A stretch of DNA of 64,000 bases from Aquiflexum balticum DSM 16537 (GTDB taxonomy: Bacteria; Bacteroidota; Bacteroidia; Cytophagales; Cyclobacteriaceae). Location: positions 4,854,001-4,918,000 of the forward strand of contig NZ_LT838813.1 in assembly GCF_900176595.1 (NCBI RefSeq), in the 5' to 3' direction. The notes below the pieces were generated by a model. The model was not told the DNA's origin, searched no databases, and worked only from the letters and a program-made list of their open reading frames with translations. The translations under genes and the position numbers were made by a program. The first letter of the stretch is position 1. Each line of letters begins with the position of its first letter. Of this stretch, positions 24,650-32,418 are shown piece by piece.

Positions 24650-25821
24650 TGGATGCTGTCAACAAGAGGAATGGTGGGGCCGAACTCTCAACAGTCCTGG
24701 ATTCCCAAAAGGAGGTCTTCCTGTCGCAGAAGCATCTGTGCCCTGATCAGAGAAAGGCCTTTAACGACATCCTCCATTGCCGGACATCACAAATGGGCTC
24801 ACACAGTCTCTGTTGTGACTCCTGCGGTACGGTCAAAGTCTGCTATAACAGCTGCAGGAACCGTCACTGTCCGAAGTGCCAGTACATCAAGCAGCAGTTG
24901 TGGGTGGAAAAGCTAAAGTGCAGGCTTCTGCCTGTCAGGTACTTTCACGCCGTGTTTACGGTTCCTGAGTTTCTCAATCCATTGTTCTACATCAACCAGA
25001 GGTTCTGTTACAACCTGCTCTTTGAATGTTCCGCAAAAGCAGTAAAGAAGACTGCCCTGAACCCGGCATTTCTGGGAGTCGAAAGCGGCTGTCTGTCGGT
25101 ACTCCACACTTGGGGCCAATCCCTGAACTACCACCCCCACATCCATATGCTGGTTCCTGCAGGAGGGCTTGACAGTGACGGGATGCAGTGGCTGTATGCC
25201 GGCAAAAAGTTCTTCGTTCCGGTAAAGGCCCTTTCGGCTGTGTTCCGGGGACTGTTCATGGAAAGGCTTCTGGGAGCACTGGAGGATAACCTTCTCAGGA
25301 TACCCGAAGGTCAAAAAGAGCTGTTTGCCGATATCAATAGTCTGAAAAGGGAATCTTACGCAAAGATGTGGAATGTCTATATCAAGAAGACCTTCAGGGG
25401 GGCGGGCCAGGTGGTCAGCTACCTTGGCAGGTACACCCACAGGGTAGCGATCAGCAACAGCCGTATTCTGGATACAGATGGTGAAACCGTAAAATTCAGG
25501 TGGAAGGATTACAGGGACAACAAAACCAAAACCATGTTGCTTGCCTGTTCCGAGTTTGTCAGAAGATTTATGCAACATGTACTGCCAACAGGCTTCTACA
25601 AAATCCGCTATTACGGCATCTTGGCCTCGGCCAACAGCAACACCAAAATGAATGAATGTTTCAGGCTGTTGAACATAACAAGGGAGGTGTCATTTTACCA
25701 TGGGCTGAGCACCTACGAGGTGATGGAGGAGATTTTCGGAGAAGAGATGTTCAGGTGTAGCTGCTGCAAGAACGGAAGGATGGTCTTTGCCACGCCCGAA
25801 GGAAAAGCAAATGGTCCCTGA
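24646..25821 (+). CDS. IS91-family transposase (right copy)
   Basis: A 391-residue protein identical to the left copy except Glu221 for Gly221 (RIPEGQKELF against RIPGGQKELF). The zinc-finger cysteines, HIH motif and distal tyrosine blocks are intact, so both copies may be competent. Confidence 0.92.
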   Translation: MMDAVNKRNGGAELSTVLDSQKEVFLSQKHLCPDQRKAFNDILHCRTSQMGSHSLCCDSCGTVKVCYNSCRNRHCPKCQYIKQQLWVEKLKCRLLPVRYFHAVFTVPEFLNPLFYINQRFCYNLLFECSAKAVKKTALNPAFLGVESGCLSVLHTWGQSLNYHPHIHMLVPAGGLDSDGMQWLYAGKKFFVPVKALSAVFRGLFMERLLGALEDNLLRIPEGQKELFADINSLKRESYAKMWNVYIKKTFRGAGQVVSYLGRYTHRVAISNSRILDTDGETVKFRWKDYRDNKTKTMLLACSEFVRRFMQHVLPTGFYKIRYYGILASANSNTKMNECFRLLNITREVSFYHGLSTYEVMEEIFGEEMFRCSCCKNGRMVFATPEGKANGP

Positions 25822-26137
25822 ATGAAAAAGCAGGGATGAAGTTCTTTGAAAAGCTGAAAGAAAAACAAAACAGAGGTTCTGTTACAGGGAAAGGTATGCC
25901 CGGTCCCAAACAAAATTTCCGGGTAAAAAAGCGGAATCCGTCCAAAACTTCAGGACAATGGTCCAAAACCAGACAAAACCTTCAAAGCAAAGCAGATAAA
26001 TACCCATAGGTGTAGCACGGCTTAGTCCAACTATGTTTTAAACGCAATCTTGAAACGCCAATTTATTTTGGCTATTTTTTTGGCTAGATTGCGTCTAAAA
26101 CACTTTACGTTGGCTCTTAGTGTAGAATTAATCCATA

Positions 26138-26363
26138 CCTCTTTATTCTTGGAATTTTTAATTCCCCTCTTCTCAAGAAAGACATTTCAGGCCCATACAA
26201 AGCCGGTTTGAATTAAAAAATGATCCCATGGGGATCAAATATGGGTATCCCCGGGTAAGGAACGCAACCCGGGGAAAATGATCCACAAAACATCTCCGGT
26301 TTTTGGCCGAATTAATATCAATAGTGAATCAGGCTTTCCGCCAAAAACAGGGAAGGTTTGATC
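26138..26363 (+). repeat. Dispersed repeat copy R6 (modules D-B)
   Basis: Module D (TTCTTGGAATTTTTAATTCC, ACATTTCAGGCCC) precedes module B (GATCCCATGGGGATC, CCCCGGGT/ACCCGGGG, GGTTTTTGGCCGAA and its inverted partner). Modules A and C are missing, unlike copies R2 and R3. Confidence 0.82.
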
Positions 26364-26440
26364 TGACGCTAAGTGTGAGTTGCAAACGCACCCAGTCAAA
26401 ACCGAAAATTCAATCTTCAGCTAAATGGGTACTAAGCTTT

Positions 26441-26477
26441 TTTCAGGACGAGCCACACCCCGACTGATGCAAATCCT
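26441..26477 (+). repeat. Structured cassette-end motif, copy 2
   Basis: TTTCAGGACGAGCCACACCC followed by CGACTGATGCAAATCC, differing in a few positions from about 20,299-20,333. It lies 20 bp after the stop codon of the minus-strand reductase gene, the same placement as copy 1. Confidence 0.55.
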
Positions 26478-26496
26478 GTCTTGGTATTTTGGTATT

Positions 26497-27036
26497 TCAT
26501 TTTTTCCTTTTGTAATGATTCTGTGTTATTTGATTCAGAAAAGTTTTTGTTCCAATAAGCTCAAATTTCAGTTCGTTTGGTAATTCCGTAAATAAGGAAG
26601 ATCCTCCTCCTAATAAGACAGGAATTGTTGTAAGGATCATTTCATCTATTAAGTCCTCTTTTAGAAAGTTCCTGATGGTTGTACCACCGTCAATGTATAA
26701 TTTCTTATATCCTTTTTCGTGAATTTGGTCTAAAATTTCTGTCAATGTCCCTTTGACCAGATAGGCTTTGTCTTGATGAGAAAAAGGTATTTTTTTTAAT
26801 TTATTACTCAATACGAAAACAGGTTTGTTATATGGCCAATCGACCTCAAATCCGAGTACAGTTTCAAATGTTGTGCGTCCCATTACCAGGGCATCAATTC
26901 CATTAGAGAATTTCAAGTATCCAATATCATCATTGTCAGGATTTGGAATGGAGTGCAGCCAATCAATTCCACCATTTTTGTCTGCGATATAGCCATCAAT
27001 ACTTGTTGCGATAAATACGCTATTCTTTTTATTCAT
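26497..27036 (-). CDS. RibD C-terminal/dihydrofolate-reductase-like protein (second)
   Basis: A 179-residue protein of the same fold as the one at 18,932: VFIATSIDGYIADKNGGIDWL, DALVMGRTTFETVLGF, YKKLYIDGGTTIRNFLKEDLIDEM, then TTIPVLLGGGSSLF. Overall similarity to the first is low, so they are not a recent duplication. Predicted NADPH-dependent reductase, substrate unknown. Confidence 0.87.
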   Translation of the reverse strand: MNKKNSVFIATSIDGYIADKNGGIDWLHSIPNPDNDDIGYLKFSNGIDALVMGRTTFETVLGFEVDWPYNKPVFVLSNKLKKIPFSHQDKAYLVKGTLTEILDQIHEKGYKKLYIDGGTTIRNFLKEDLIDEMILTTIPVLLGGGSSLFTELPNELKFELIGTKTFLNQITQNHYKRKK

Positions 27037-27211
27037 TTATTCTTTCGAGTTTTTTGTCAATAGGAATATCTACGTGATTCAGCTTGGAGACAACGGGCTT
27101 TCGGAGACGTTCGCTTCCAGCCTACTCCTAACTTCTTCAAAATAGTAAACTTTCTATTTCCTCTGAGCCGCCCGCGGTATCCAAGGTGATGTTGTTATGG
27201 CATCGTTTTTT

Positions 27212-27496
27212 TTACGTGGATAAAGGATTTATTCTTAATTGACCACCAACAGCTTTTAATACTTTCATAATTGTTTCAAATTGGGGCTTTGATCCTGCTG
27301 ATAGGGCTTTATACAAACTTGGCCTACTCATCCCAGTTTCTTCCGCTATTTTGGACATCCCAATTGCTTTTGCAATGTGCCCAAGCGCAACAACTACATC
27401 ATCATTATCTCCTTCCTCCAAAACTGAATTCAAATATTCAGCAATCATTTCTTTGCTGTCCAAATAATCCGCAATATCAAATTTTGACGTTTCCAT
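27212..27496 (-). CDS. Addiction-module antitoxin (COG3636/HigA-like HTH)
   Basis: A 94-residue helix-turn-helix protein. The core AIGMSKIAEETGMSRPSLYKALSAGSKPQFETIMKVLKAVG is the signature of the probable addiction-module antidote family. The N-terminal DIADYLDSKEMIAEYLNSVLEEGD is also typical. It binds and neutralises a RelE/ParE-type toxin and represses its own operon. It lies 4 bp after the toxin gene, which is frameshifted here, so this antitoxin may be orphaned. Confidence 0.85.
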   Translation of the reverse strand: METSKFDIADYLDSKEMIAEYLNSVLEEGDNDDVVVALGHIAKAIGMSKIAEETGMSRPSLYKALSAGSKPQFETIMKVLKAVGGQLRINPLST

Positions 27497-27500
27497 TTTT

Positions 27501-27799
27501 TTATTTTTTTATCCTTTCCCAAATTTCTTTTGCTTTTTCAATATCCTTTTGTTGGGTTGATTTTTCTCCCCCTACAAGAAGAATAATGATTTTGCCTTCT
27601 CTTTCCTTGAAGTAGATTCTATATCCTTTAGCATAGTCTATCCTCAATTCATGAATGCCTTCCCAACTGGTTTACAATCCCCGAAATGTTCGTCAATTTC
27701 AAGTTTTTGGATCCTGAACAAAATTTTCGCTTTTGCTCTTAAATCCTTCAATTTTCTCAACCATTTGTCAAATTCAACAGTCTTTTCAATAAAATACAT
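27501..27799 (-). pseudogene. RelE/ParE-type toxin gene (COG3657-like), frameshifted
   Basis: From ATG 27799 the frame reads MYFIEKTVEFDKWLRKLKD, FRIQKLEIDEHFGDCKPVG, then KAFMN-stop after 51 codons. One frame away the homologous remainder resumes at once: EGIHELRIDYAKGYRIYF, REGKIIILLVGGEKSTQQKD and KAKEIWERIKK up to TAA 27501-27503. The joint falls at a GTTGGGAAGG run where one extra G would restore the full 99-residue toxin. A single-base deletion (or sequencing error) is the simplest reading. Toxin role: ribosome-dependent mRNA interferase-like, by family. Confidence 0.8.
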
Positions 27800-28203
27800 C
27801 TACCTAATTGTCTTCATTTGGATACAAAATTATATGTTTTTTCTAGATTTAAAAAGTTACTCCGTATATACACCTGAGGTAACTTTTATTCTTTAAACCT
27901 ACTAAATTCTTCCTCCACTAAAAATACCGTAAACAGGTTATTTTTACTTTTTGGGATTTCATTTTATTAGATGATTATTTCAATCGGCGTATTGCTGAGG
28001 ATTTATTTGGCTAATTATTGATGGCTGTCGGTTTGAATTAAAAATGATCCCATAGGGATCAAATATGGGCAGCCCCGGGTAAGGAACGTAACCCGGGGAA
28101 AATGATCCACAAGAAATCTCCGGTTTTTGGCCGAAATCATGTCAATAGGGAATCAGACTTTCCGCCAAAAACAGGGAAGGTTTGATTGCTGTTCATTTCC
28201 AAT
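27800..28203. other. Non-coding gap with dispersed repeat R5
   Basis: Apart from about 70 bp upstream of the toxin start, the stretch is the repeat copy at 27,870-28,189. No gene seen. Confidence 0.65.
27870..28189 (+). repeat. Dispersed repeat copy R5 (modules E-A-B)
   Basis: E (CACCTGAGGTAACTTTTATT), A (ACCGTAAACAGG core, tail GAGGATTTATTTGGC) and B (GATCCCATAGGGATC, CCCCGGGT/ACCCGGGG, GGTTTTTGGCCGAA and partner) in order; F and C are missing. It ends 14 bp from the response-regulator stop codon. Confidence 0.85.
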
Positions 28204-28590
28204 CTATTCAGCATCCAAGATTTTATTAAAGTCATGGTTGCTCAAAGGCTTGTGATAAAATTTTTTGACAATAGAATATTTTCTCGACCTTTCTAAATCA
28301 CTCTTGTCTGTGGAAGAGGACAAAATATATAAGGTAATATTTGGGTAATCGCTCCATTCGCTTGCCTGCATTTCTTCCAAAAACCCCCAACCATCTAATA
28401 TGGGCATATTCAGATCCAACAGGATAATACATTCGGCAGCAGGCTCAAAATGGTCATTCAATTTCTCCAGGCCAACTCTGCCATTTTCACAGGGGATAAA
28501 AACCAAAGAACTATCAATGCTACGCATCATCCTCTCAACAATCAAGCGAAGGACGCAATCATCATCAATCAAAAATACTTTTTTACTCAT
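28204..28590 (-). CDS. Single-domain response regulator (CheY-like receiver)
   Basis: A 128-residue receiver: acidic pair in VFLIDDDCVL, phospho-acceptor Asp in ILLDLNMPILDGWGF (about residue 60), Thr/Ser in YILSSST and the invariant Lys in FYHKPLS. It has no output domain. It overlaps the upstream multi-PAS gene by 4 bp, so the pair forms a two-component-like unit on the same strand. Confidence 0.9.
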   Translation of the reverse strand: MSKKVFLIDDDCVLRLIVERMMRSIDSSLVFIPCENGRVGLEKLNDHFEPAAECIILLDLNMPILDGWGFLEEMQASEWSDYPNITLYILSSSTDKSDLERSRKYSIVKKFYHKPLSNHDFNKILDAE

Positions 28591-31493
28591 TTGGGTTTAT
28601 TATGTTGGATGAATTGGGCGTCCTCAATGATTTTTCTTACAATTTCATCCATTTCATCGGATGAAGTTTTCAATTGATTGAGCCAATACATTAAGTCGTC
28701 AAGACTGTCTTTCTGGGTTTCAATTAAATTGACGATCCCCAAAATCCTTGCCAAAGGTGCCCTGACAATATGGGATTGGGTCCAGGCTATGTTTTTGAGC
28801 TTTTCATAGGCTTCTTTTATTTGAGCCTCGGCCATTTTTTTCGCCGTAATGTCTATGCGTAAGGCCAGAAATTTAAACGGATGATTATTTTCATCGAAAA
28901 AAGGAACGATAGTGGTGTCTACCCAAAAATAAGATCCGTCTTTTTTTTGATTCCGCACTTCACCCCGCCATATCTTGCCGGATTTGATGGTCTTCCAAAT
29001 AGCATCAAAAAACTCATCTGAATGATAATTGGAATTTATATACCGGTGGGTTGTACCTATCAACTCTTCACGGGAATATTGGGAAAGTTCACAGAAATTG
29101 TCGTTGACTTCTACAATAACACCTTCAGCATCCGTAATGGTAAAACTTGCAGATTGGTCTACGGCATATTGATAATCCTGGAGCATCCTTATACTTTGCG
29201 CCAATTCTATTTCAATGGCTTTATAGGCATTGATATCCTGAAAGCTGCCAATAATGCGCCTGCAATGTCCGCCTATCATTTCTGCCCTTCCAATGGCCCG
29301 CACCCATCTTTCGTTATTTTTAGCGGTAACGATCACAGCCTCAAAATCGAAAGGTTTACCTGTTTTCTGGCATTCCTGAACGCAGTATCTTACCATATCC
29401 CGAAAATCTTCCCGATAGAATGCAAGAGTATTCTCCAAATCAGGAATAAAAGTGCATGGATCTGTTTCGTGAAGTTCGTGTGTCATGTCTGACCACAGAA
29501 TTTTATTATTTGCAAAATTCACCTCCCAACTGCCTATCCTTGCCATTTGAGTTGCTTCGGAGAGCAGCTCCTCATTTTTTGCTTGCTGAGTGATATCCAA
29601 AACAAAAGAGTTGAAGAGTACCGTGCCATCTGCCAGGAAATTGGGCGAACCCATGCCCAGAAAAATGCGCACATCACCGTTTGGCAAAATACTTTTATAT
29701 CGGGATAGCCATTTTGATTTGGTTTTTACTGCATCCATGACATCCTTTTTTACCCGCTCAAATTCACCGCCTGATTTGGTCTGATTCCAGACCAGGTTGA
29801 TGTCCCGTTCTACTTCCTCAGGGCTGTAACCCCAAATTTGATAGGCACCTTTGCTTACAGAGCGCAGGGCATCAGTTCCGTCCGGAAACAGGAGGTATTG
29901 AAAAACCACTCCGGGTAAATTATCTGCCAGGTCCCTCAGGCGAAACTCTGCCTCTTTGCGTTCTGTAATATCTTCACAAATGGCTACTGTTTTTATAGGC
30001 TTGCCATTCTCGTCCCTGATAAATGCAAGATGAATCCGCACCCAGATAATGGTGCCGTCTTTCTTTATATAGCGCTTTTCGTTTCTATATTCCGCTTCGC
30101 CCCGTGCAGCTTTACTGAATATTTCCCAATCTTTACCCCTGTCTTCAGGGTGAGTCAGCTCTAAAAATGACATATTCCGAAGTTCCTCGGCATTATAACC
30201 CGTAATGGATTCATAAAAGGAATTGATCAAAATAATTCGTCCATTTGACGGATCCACTTGGGCGATTCCCAGAGAAGCGATCTCAAATATGGATCTGAAA
30301 TTGGCTTCACTCTTCTGTAAGGAATCTTCAGCCATTTTCCGCACTGTAATGTCTTCAGAAAGTATGGCAATTTCATCATTACCGATCGAGACAATTACAA
30401 GACGAAGCCAGGTCTTTATAGAAACAATTTCACCCACATATACATCTTCTAAAATCTTGGTTTTACCAATGTCCGCTACGGCTATATAGGCTTTAAAAAC
30501 ATCCGAATCATGGTGAGAAGGAAACATTTCAAGCAGCCTCTTTCCTATTACTTCATCCGGATCTGTATGATTGATCTTTGCAATCGCCTTGTTTTCATAA
30601 ATCCATTCAAAATCAACAATAGCACCTTTTTTGTTTCGCACAGGCTTCAAAATGGTAAAGCCGTCCGGCGACATTTCCTGAACGACTCTAAAACGCTTTT
30701 CGCTCTCTTGGAGCTCCGCGGTGATCTCCAATAAACGGGATTCTGTTTCCTTTTTGTGGGTGATGTCCTGTACAGCACATTCGAAAGCATAGGGTTTGCC
30801 TTCATTATTTTTGAGCAAACCACCCTTTTGCCTTACCCAATGAATACTGCCATCCGGTAAGTTAATTCTATGTTCAAAATCAAGTGCTTCCTTTCCTGCA
30901 AATGCAGCATTCAGGGCTGCACGAAAGGCTTCCAGGTCTTCAGGGTGTATTGTTTCTTCAAAATTTTCAAAATTCAACTCAAAATCTGACTTGTTTCTGC
31001 CCCAGATTTTGAAAACCTCATCTGTCCATGACAGGGTATTACCATCTAATTCCAACCTCCAATAACCGATTTTCCCAAGACATGAAATGGCTTCAAGCTG
31101 CTTGCTTTTTTCTTTCAACAAACCCAATTGCTTTTCATGTTGGGTTAGGTCCTGACAGGTTAACAGCACGCTATCAAGGTCATCAAATTTCAATTTATAG
31201 CCATCAACTTCCAGTAGAAGAAGTTCACCGTTCTTTTTTTGATGGGTAAATACCCCAAAGTGAAAATTTCCCTCAGTTTTGTCTACAGCTGCAGTAGCTT
31301 TCAGAAATGCAGGAAATTCTTTTTCGGGAGTAAGATTATTTAAAGTAAGCGTAAGGAATTCTTCTCTTGAATAACCAAAAAGATCCAAAGCAGATTGATT
31401 GACCTCAACAATTTGAAAATTTTTCAGATCATAAATCCAAGAGGGATGTTTGTTGTGGTAAAATAAGCCGCTATAATCGATTGATTTCTTCAA
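28587..31493 (-). CDS. Seven-PAS sensor protein with DHp-like end and no ATPase domain
   Basis: A 968-residue cytoplasmic protein without membrane segments. About seven consecutive PAS/PAC units can be recognised (near 8-125, 130-245, 265-390, 393-515, 516-645, 650-775 and 778-900), several with FxxGYSREE and the PAC ending DITxRKxAE. The last 65 residues contain TQSHIVRAPLARILGIVNLI, a histidine-kinase dimerisation/phospho-acceptor-like helix with His in SHIVRAPL, but the protein stops before any HATPase_c domain. Start TTG 31493; no in-frame ATG upstream. Probably a signal integrator feeding the coupled receiver through a partner kinase. Confidence 0.85.
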   Translation of the reverse strand: MKKSIDYSGLFYHNKHPSWIYDLKNFQIVEVNQSALDLFGYSREEFLTLTLNNLTPEKEFPAFLKATAAVDKTEGNFHFGVFTHQKKNGELLLLEVDGYKLKFDDLDSVLLTCQDLTQHEKQLGLLKEKSKQLEAISCLGKIGYWRLELDGNTLSWTDEVFKIWGRNKSDFELNFENFEETIHPEDLEAFRAALNAAFAGKEALDFEHRINLPDGSIHWVRQKGGLLKNNEGKPYAFECAVQDITHKKETESRLLEITAELQESEKRFRVVQEMSPDGFTILKPVRNKKGAIVDFEWIYENKAIAKINHTDPDEVIGKRLLEMFPSHHDSDVFKAYIAVADIGKTKILEDVYVGEIVSIKTWLRLVIVSIGNDEIAILSEDITVRKMAEDSLQKSEANFRSIFEIASLGIAQVDPSNGRIILINSFYESITGYNAEELRNMSFLELTHPEDRGKDWEIFSKAARGEAEYRNEKRYIKKDGTIIWVRIHLAFIRDENGKPIKTVAICEDITERKEAEFRLRDLADNLPGVVFQYLLFPDGTDALRSVSKGAYQIWGYSPEEVERDINLVWNQTKSGGEFERVKKDVMDAVKTKSKWLSRYKSILPNGDVRIFLGMGSPNFLADGTVLFNSFVLDITQQAKNEELLSEATQMARIGSWEVNFANNKILWSDMTHELHETDPCTFIPDLENTLAFYREDFRDMVRYCVQECQKTGKPFDFEAVIVTAKNNERWVRAIGRAEMIGGHCRRIIGSFQDINAYKAIEIELAQSIRMLQDYQYAVDQSASFTITDAEGVIVEVNDNFCELSQYSREELIGTTHRYINSNYHSDEFFDAIWKTIKSGKIWRGEVRNQKKDGSYFWVDTTIVPFFDENNHPFKFLALRIDITAKKMAEAQIKEAYEKLKNIAWTQSHIVRAPLARILGIVNLIETQKDSLDDLMYWLNQLKTSSDEMDEIVRKIIEDAQFIQHNKPK

Positions 31494-31950
31494 AATGGAT
31501 GCATTTTCGATGGGTTTATATCACTTACTTAAAAAGTTAATATACATTAAATATGACATATATCAGTTTTTTTCACAAAAAACCTGCCACCTTTTGCGGC
31601 TATTTTCTTTAGGTACATGATGCGTTCAGTATCAAGCCAATTCCAACTTATTTAATTATTTTAAAGTGGTTTTCTATTTGCCAGTTTCGAATAGATAGCT
31701 GAATCCACGCTCAATCTTAAAAAATAAATCTAACAAATTCTAAAAAAAACAACAAATACTGTAATCCTGGCTTTCCCTTAATCCGGTATTTATAAAATTG
31801 ATTATGGTGTTATTGAATATTCCCTCCAGGGTGAAGATTGGCGTAGGCGCTAGGTGTTGATTGCCCGCCCTGCAACCAAGCTACTCGCTAAATAGCTTCA
31901 TTGAAACTATTCTATACGCCTCTACCTGAATCGGTAGTCAGGCCCGTCCC

Positions 31951-32240
31951 TACCTACTTATTTTTGGAATTTTCAATTCCCCCTTTCTCAAGACTGCCAT
32001 TTCAGGGCCATCTAAAAAATAGTTTGAATTAAATAATTATCCCATAGGGATCAAATATGGGTAGCCCCGGGTAAGGAACGCAACCCGGGGGCATTGAACA
32101 GCAAAACGTCTCCGGTTTTTGGCCGAAATAATATCAAAAGTGAATCAGGCTTTCCGCCAAAAAAAGGGAAGGTTTGATCCCAAAAAGGCTGGGAAAACTT
32201 CAGTCCTCGAATGGTTCGGGATGAGGCTTCATCTATTTGA
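31951..32240 (+). repeat. Dispersed repeat copy R7 (modules D-B plus start of C)
   Basis: Module D (TTTTTGGAATTTTCAATTCC and TGCCATTTCAGGGCCAT), module B (ATCCCATAGGGATCAAATA, CCCCGGGT/ACCCGGGG, GGTTTTTGGCCGAA and partner), then the linker CAGTCCTCGAATGGTTCGGG shared with R2 and R3. It departs from module C after GAGGCTTCATCTAT. Confidence 0.82.
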
Positions 32241-32360
32241 TTTCTATGGTTTGGATCCTCCTTTGGCCGAAGGATTGCAGAAAACAATATAAGCCAACGG
32301 TTTTGCCCCACCTTATGGATTATTCAAAGCAAAGCACAATGCCTTTAGCCCAATAAGAAA

Positions 32361-32397
32361 AAAACAAAAAAAATCCCGCCTTGTCAAAGGCGGGATT
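32361..32397 (-). terminator. Rho-independent terminator of the HYR-repeat protein gene
   Basis: Stem AATCCCGCC (32372-32380) with GGCGGGATT (32389-32397); on the minus strand it is followed by a long T-rich run. It lies 22 bp after the stop codon. Confidence 0.85.
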
Positions 32398-32418
32398 AAA
32401 ATCAAACTGCTAGTCTGT

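Larger units (their letters stand above)
23703..26111 (+). mobile_element. IS91-type element, right arm of the palindrome
   Basis: Mirror image of 21294-23702 with two known substitutions (25167 and 25307). The outer hairpin is at about 26043-26093. The genes read outward on the plus strand, opposite to nearly all neighbours. No direct target duplication is visible, consistent with the rolling-circle IS91 mechanism. Confidence 0.9.
25822..26496. other. Non-coding gap: IS91 3' end, repeat R6 and cassette-end motif
   Basis: To 26,111 this is the transposon end. A repeat copy follows at 26,138-26,363, and the second copy of the structured cassette-end motif at about 26,441-26,477 immediately after the reductase stop. 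No gene seen. Confidence 0.65.
31494..32418. other. Non-coding gap with dispersed repeat R7 and terminator
   Basis: The 925-bp stretch holds an AT-rich part to about 31,820, a short GGGTGAAGATTGGCGTAGGC motif near 31,830 (also at about 19,583), repeat copy R7 (31,951-32,240) and the terminator at 32,361-32,397. No credible gene. Confidence 0.65.

Noticed and set aside
32051-32311. Minus-strand frame of 86 codons
   Set aside because: Wholly inside dispersed repeat R7, with no protein features of its own.
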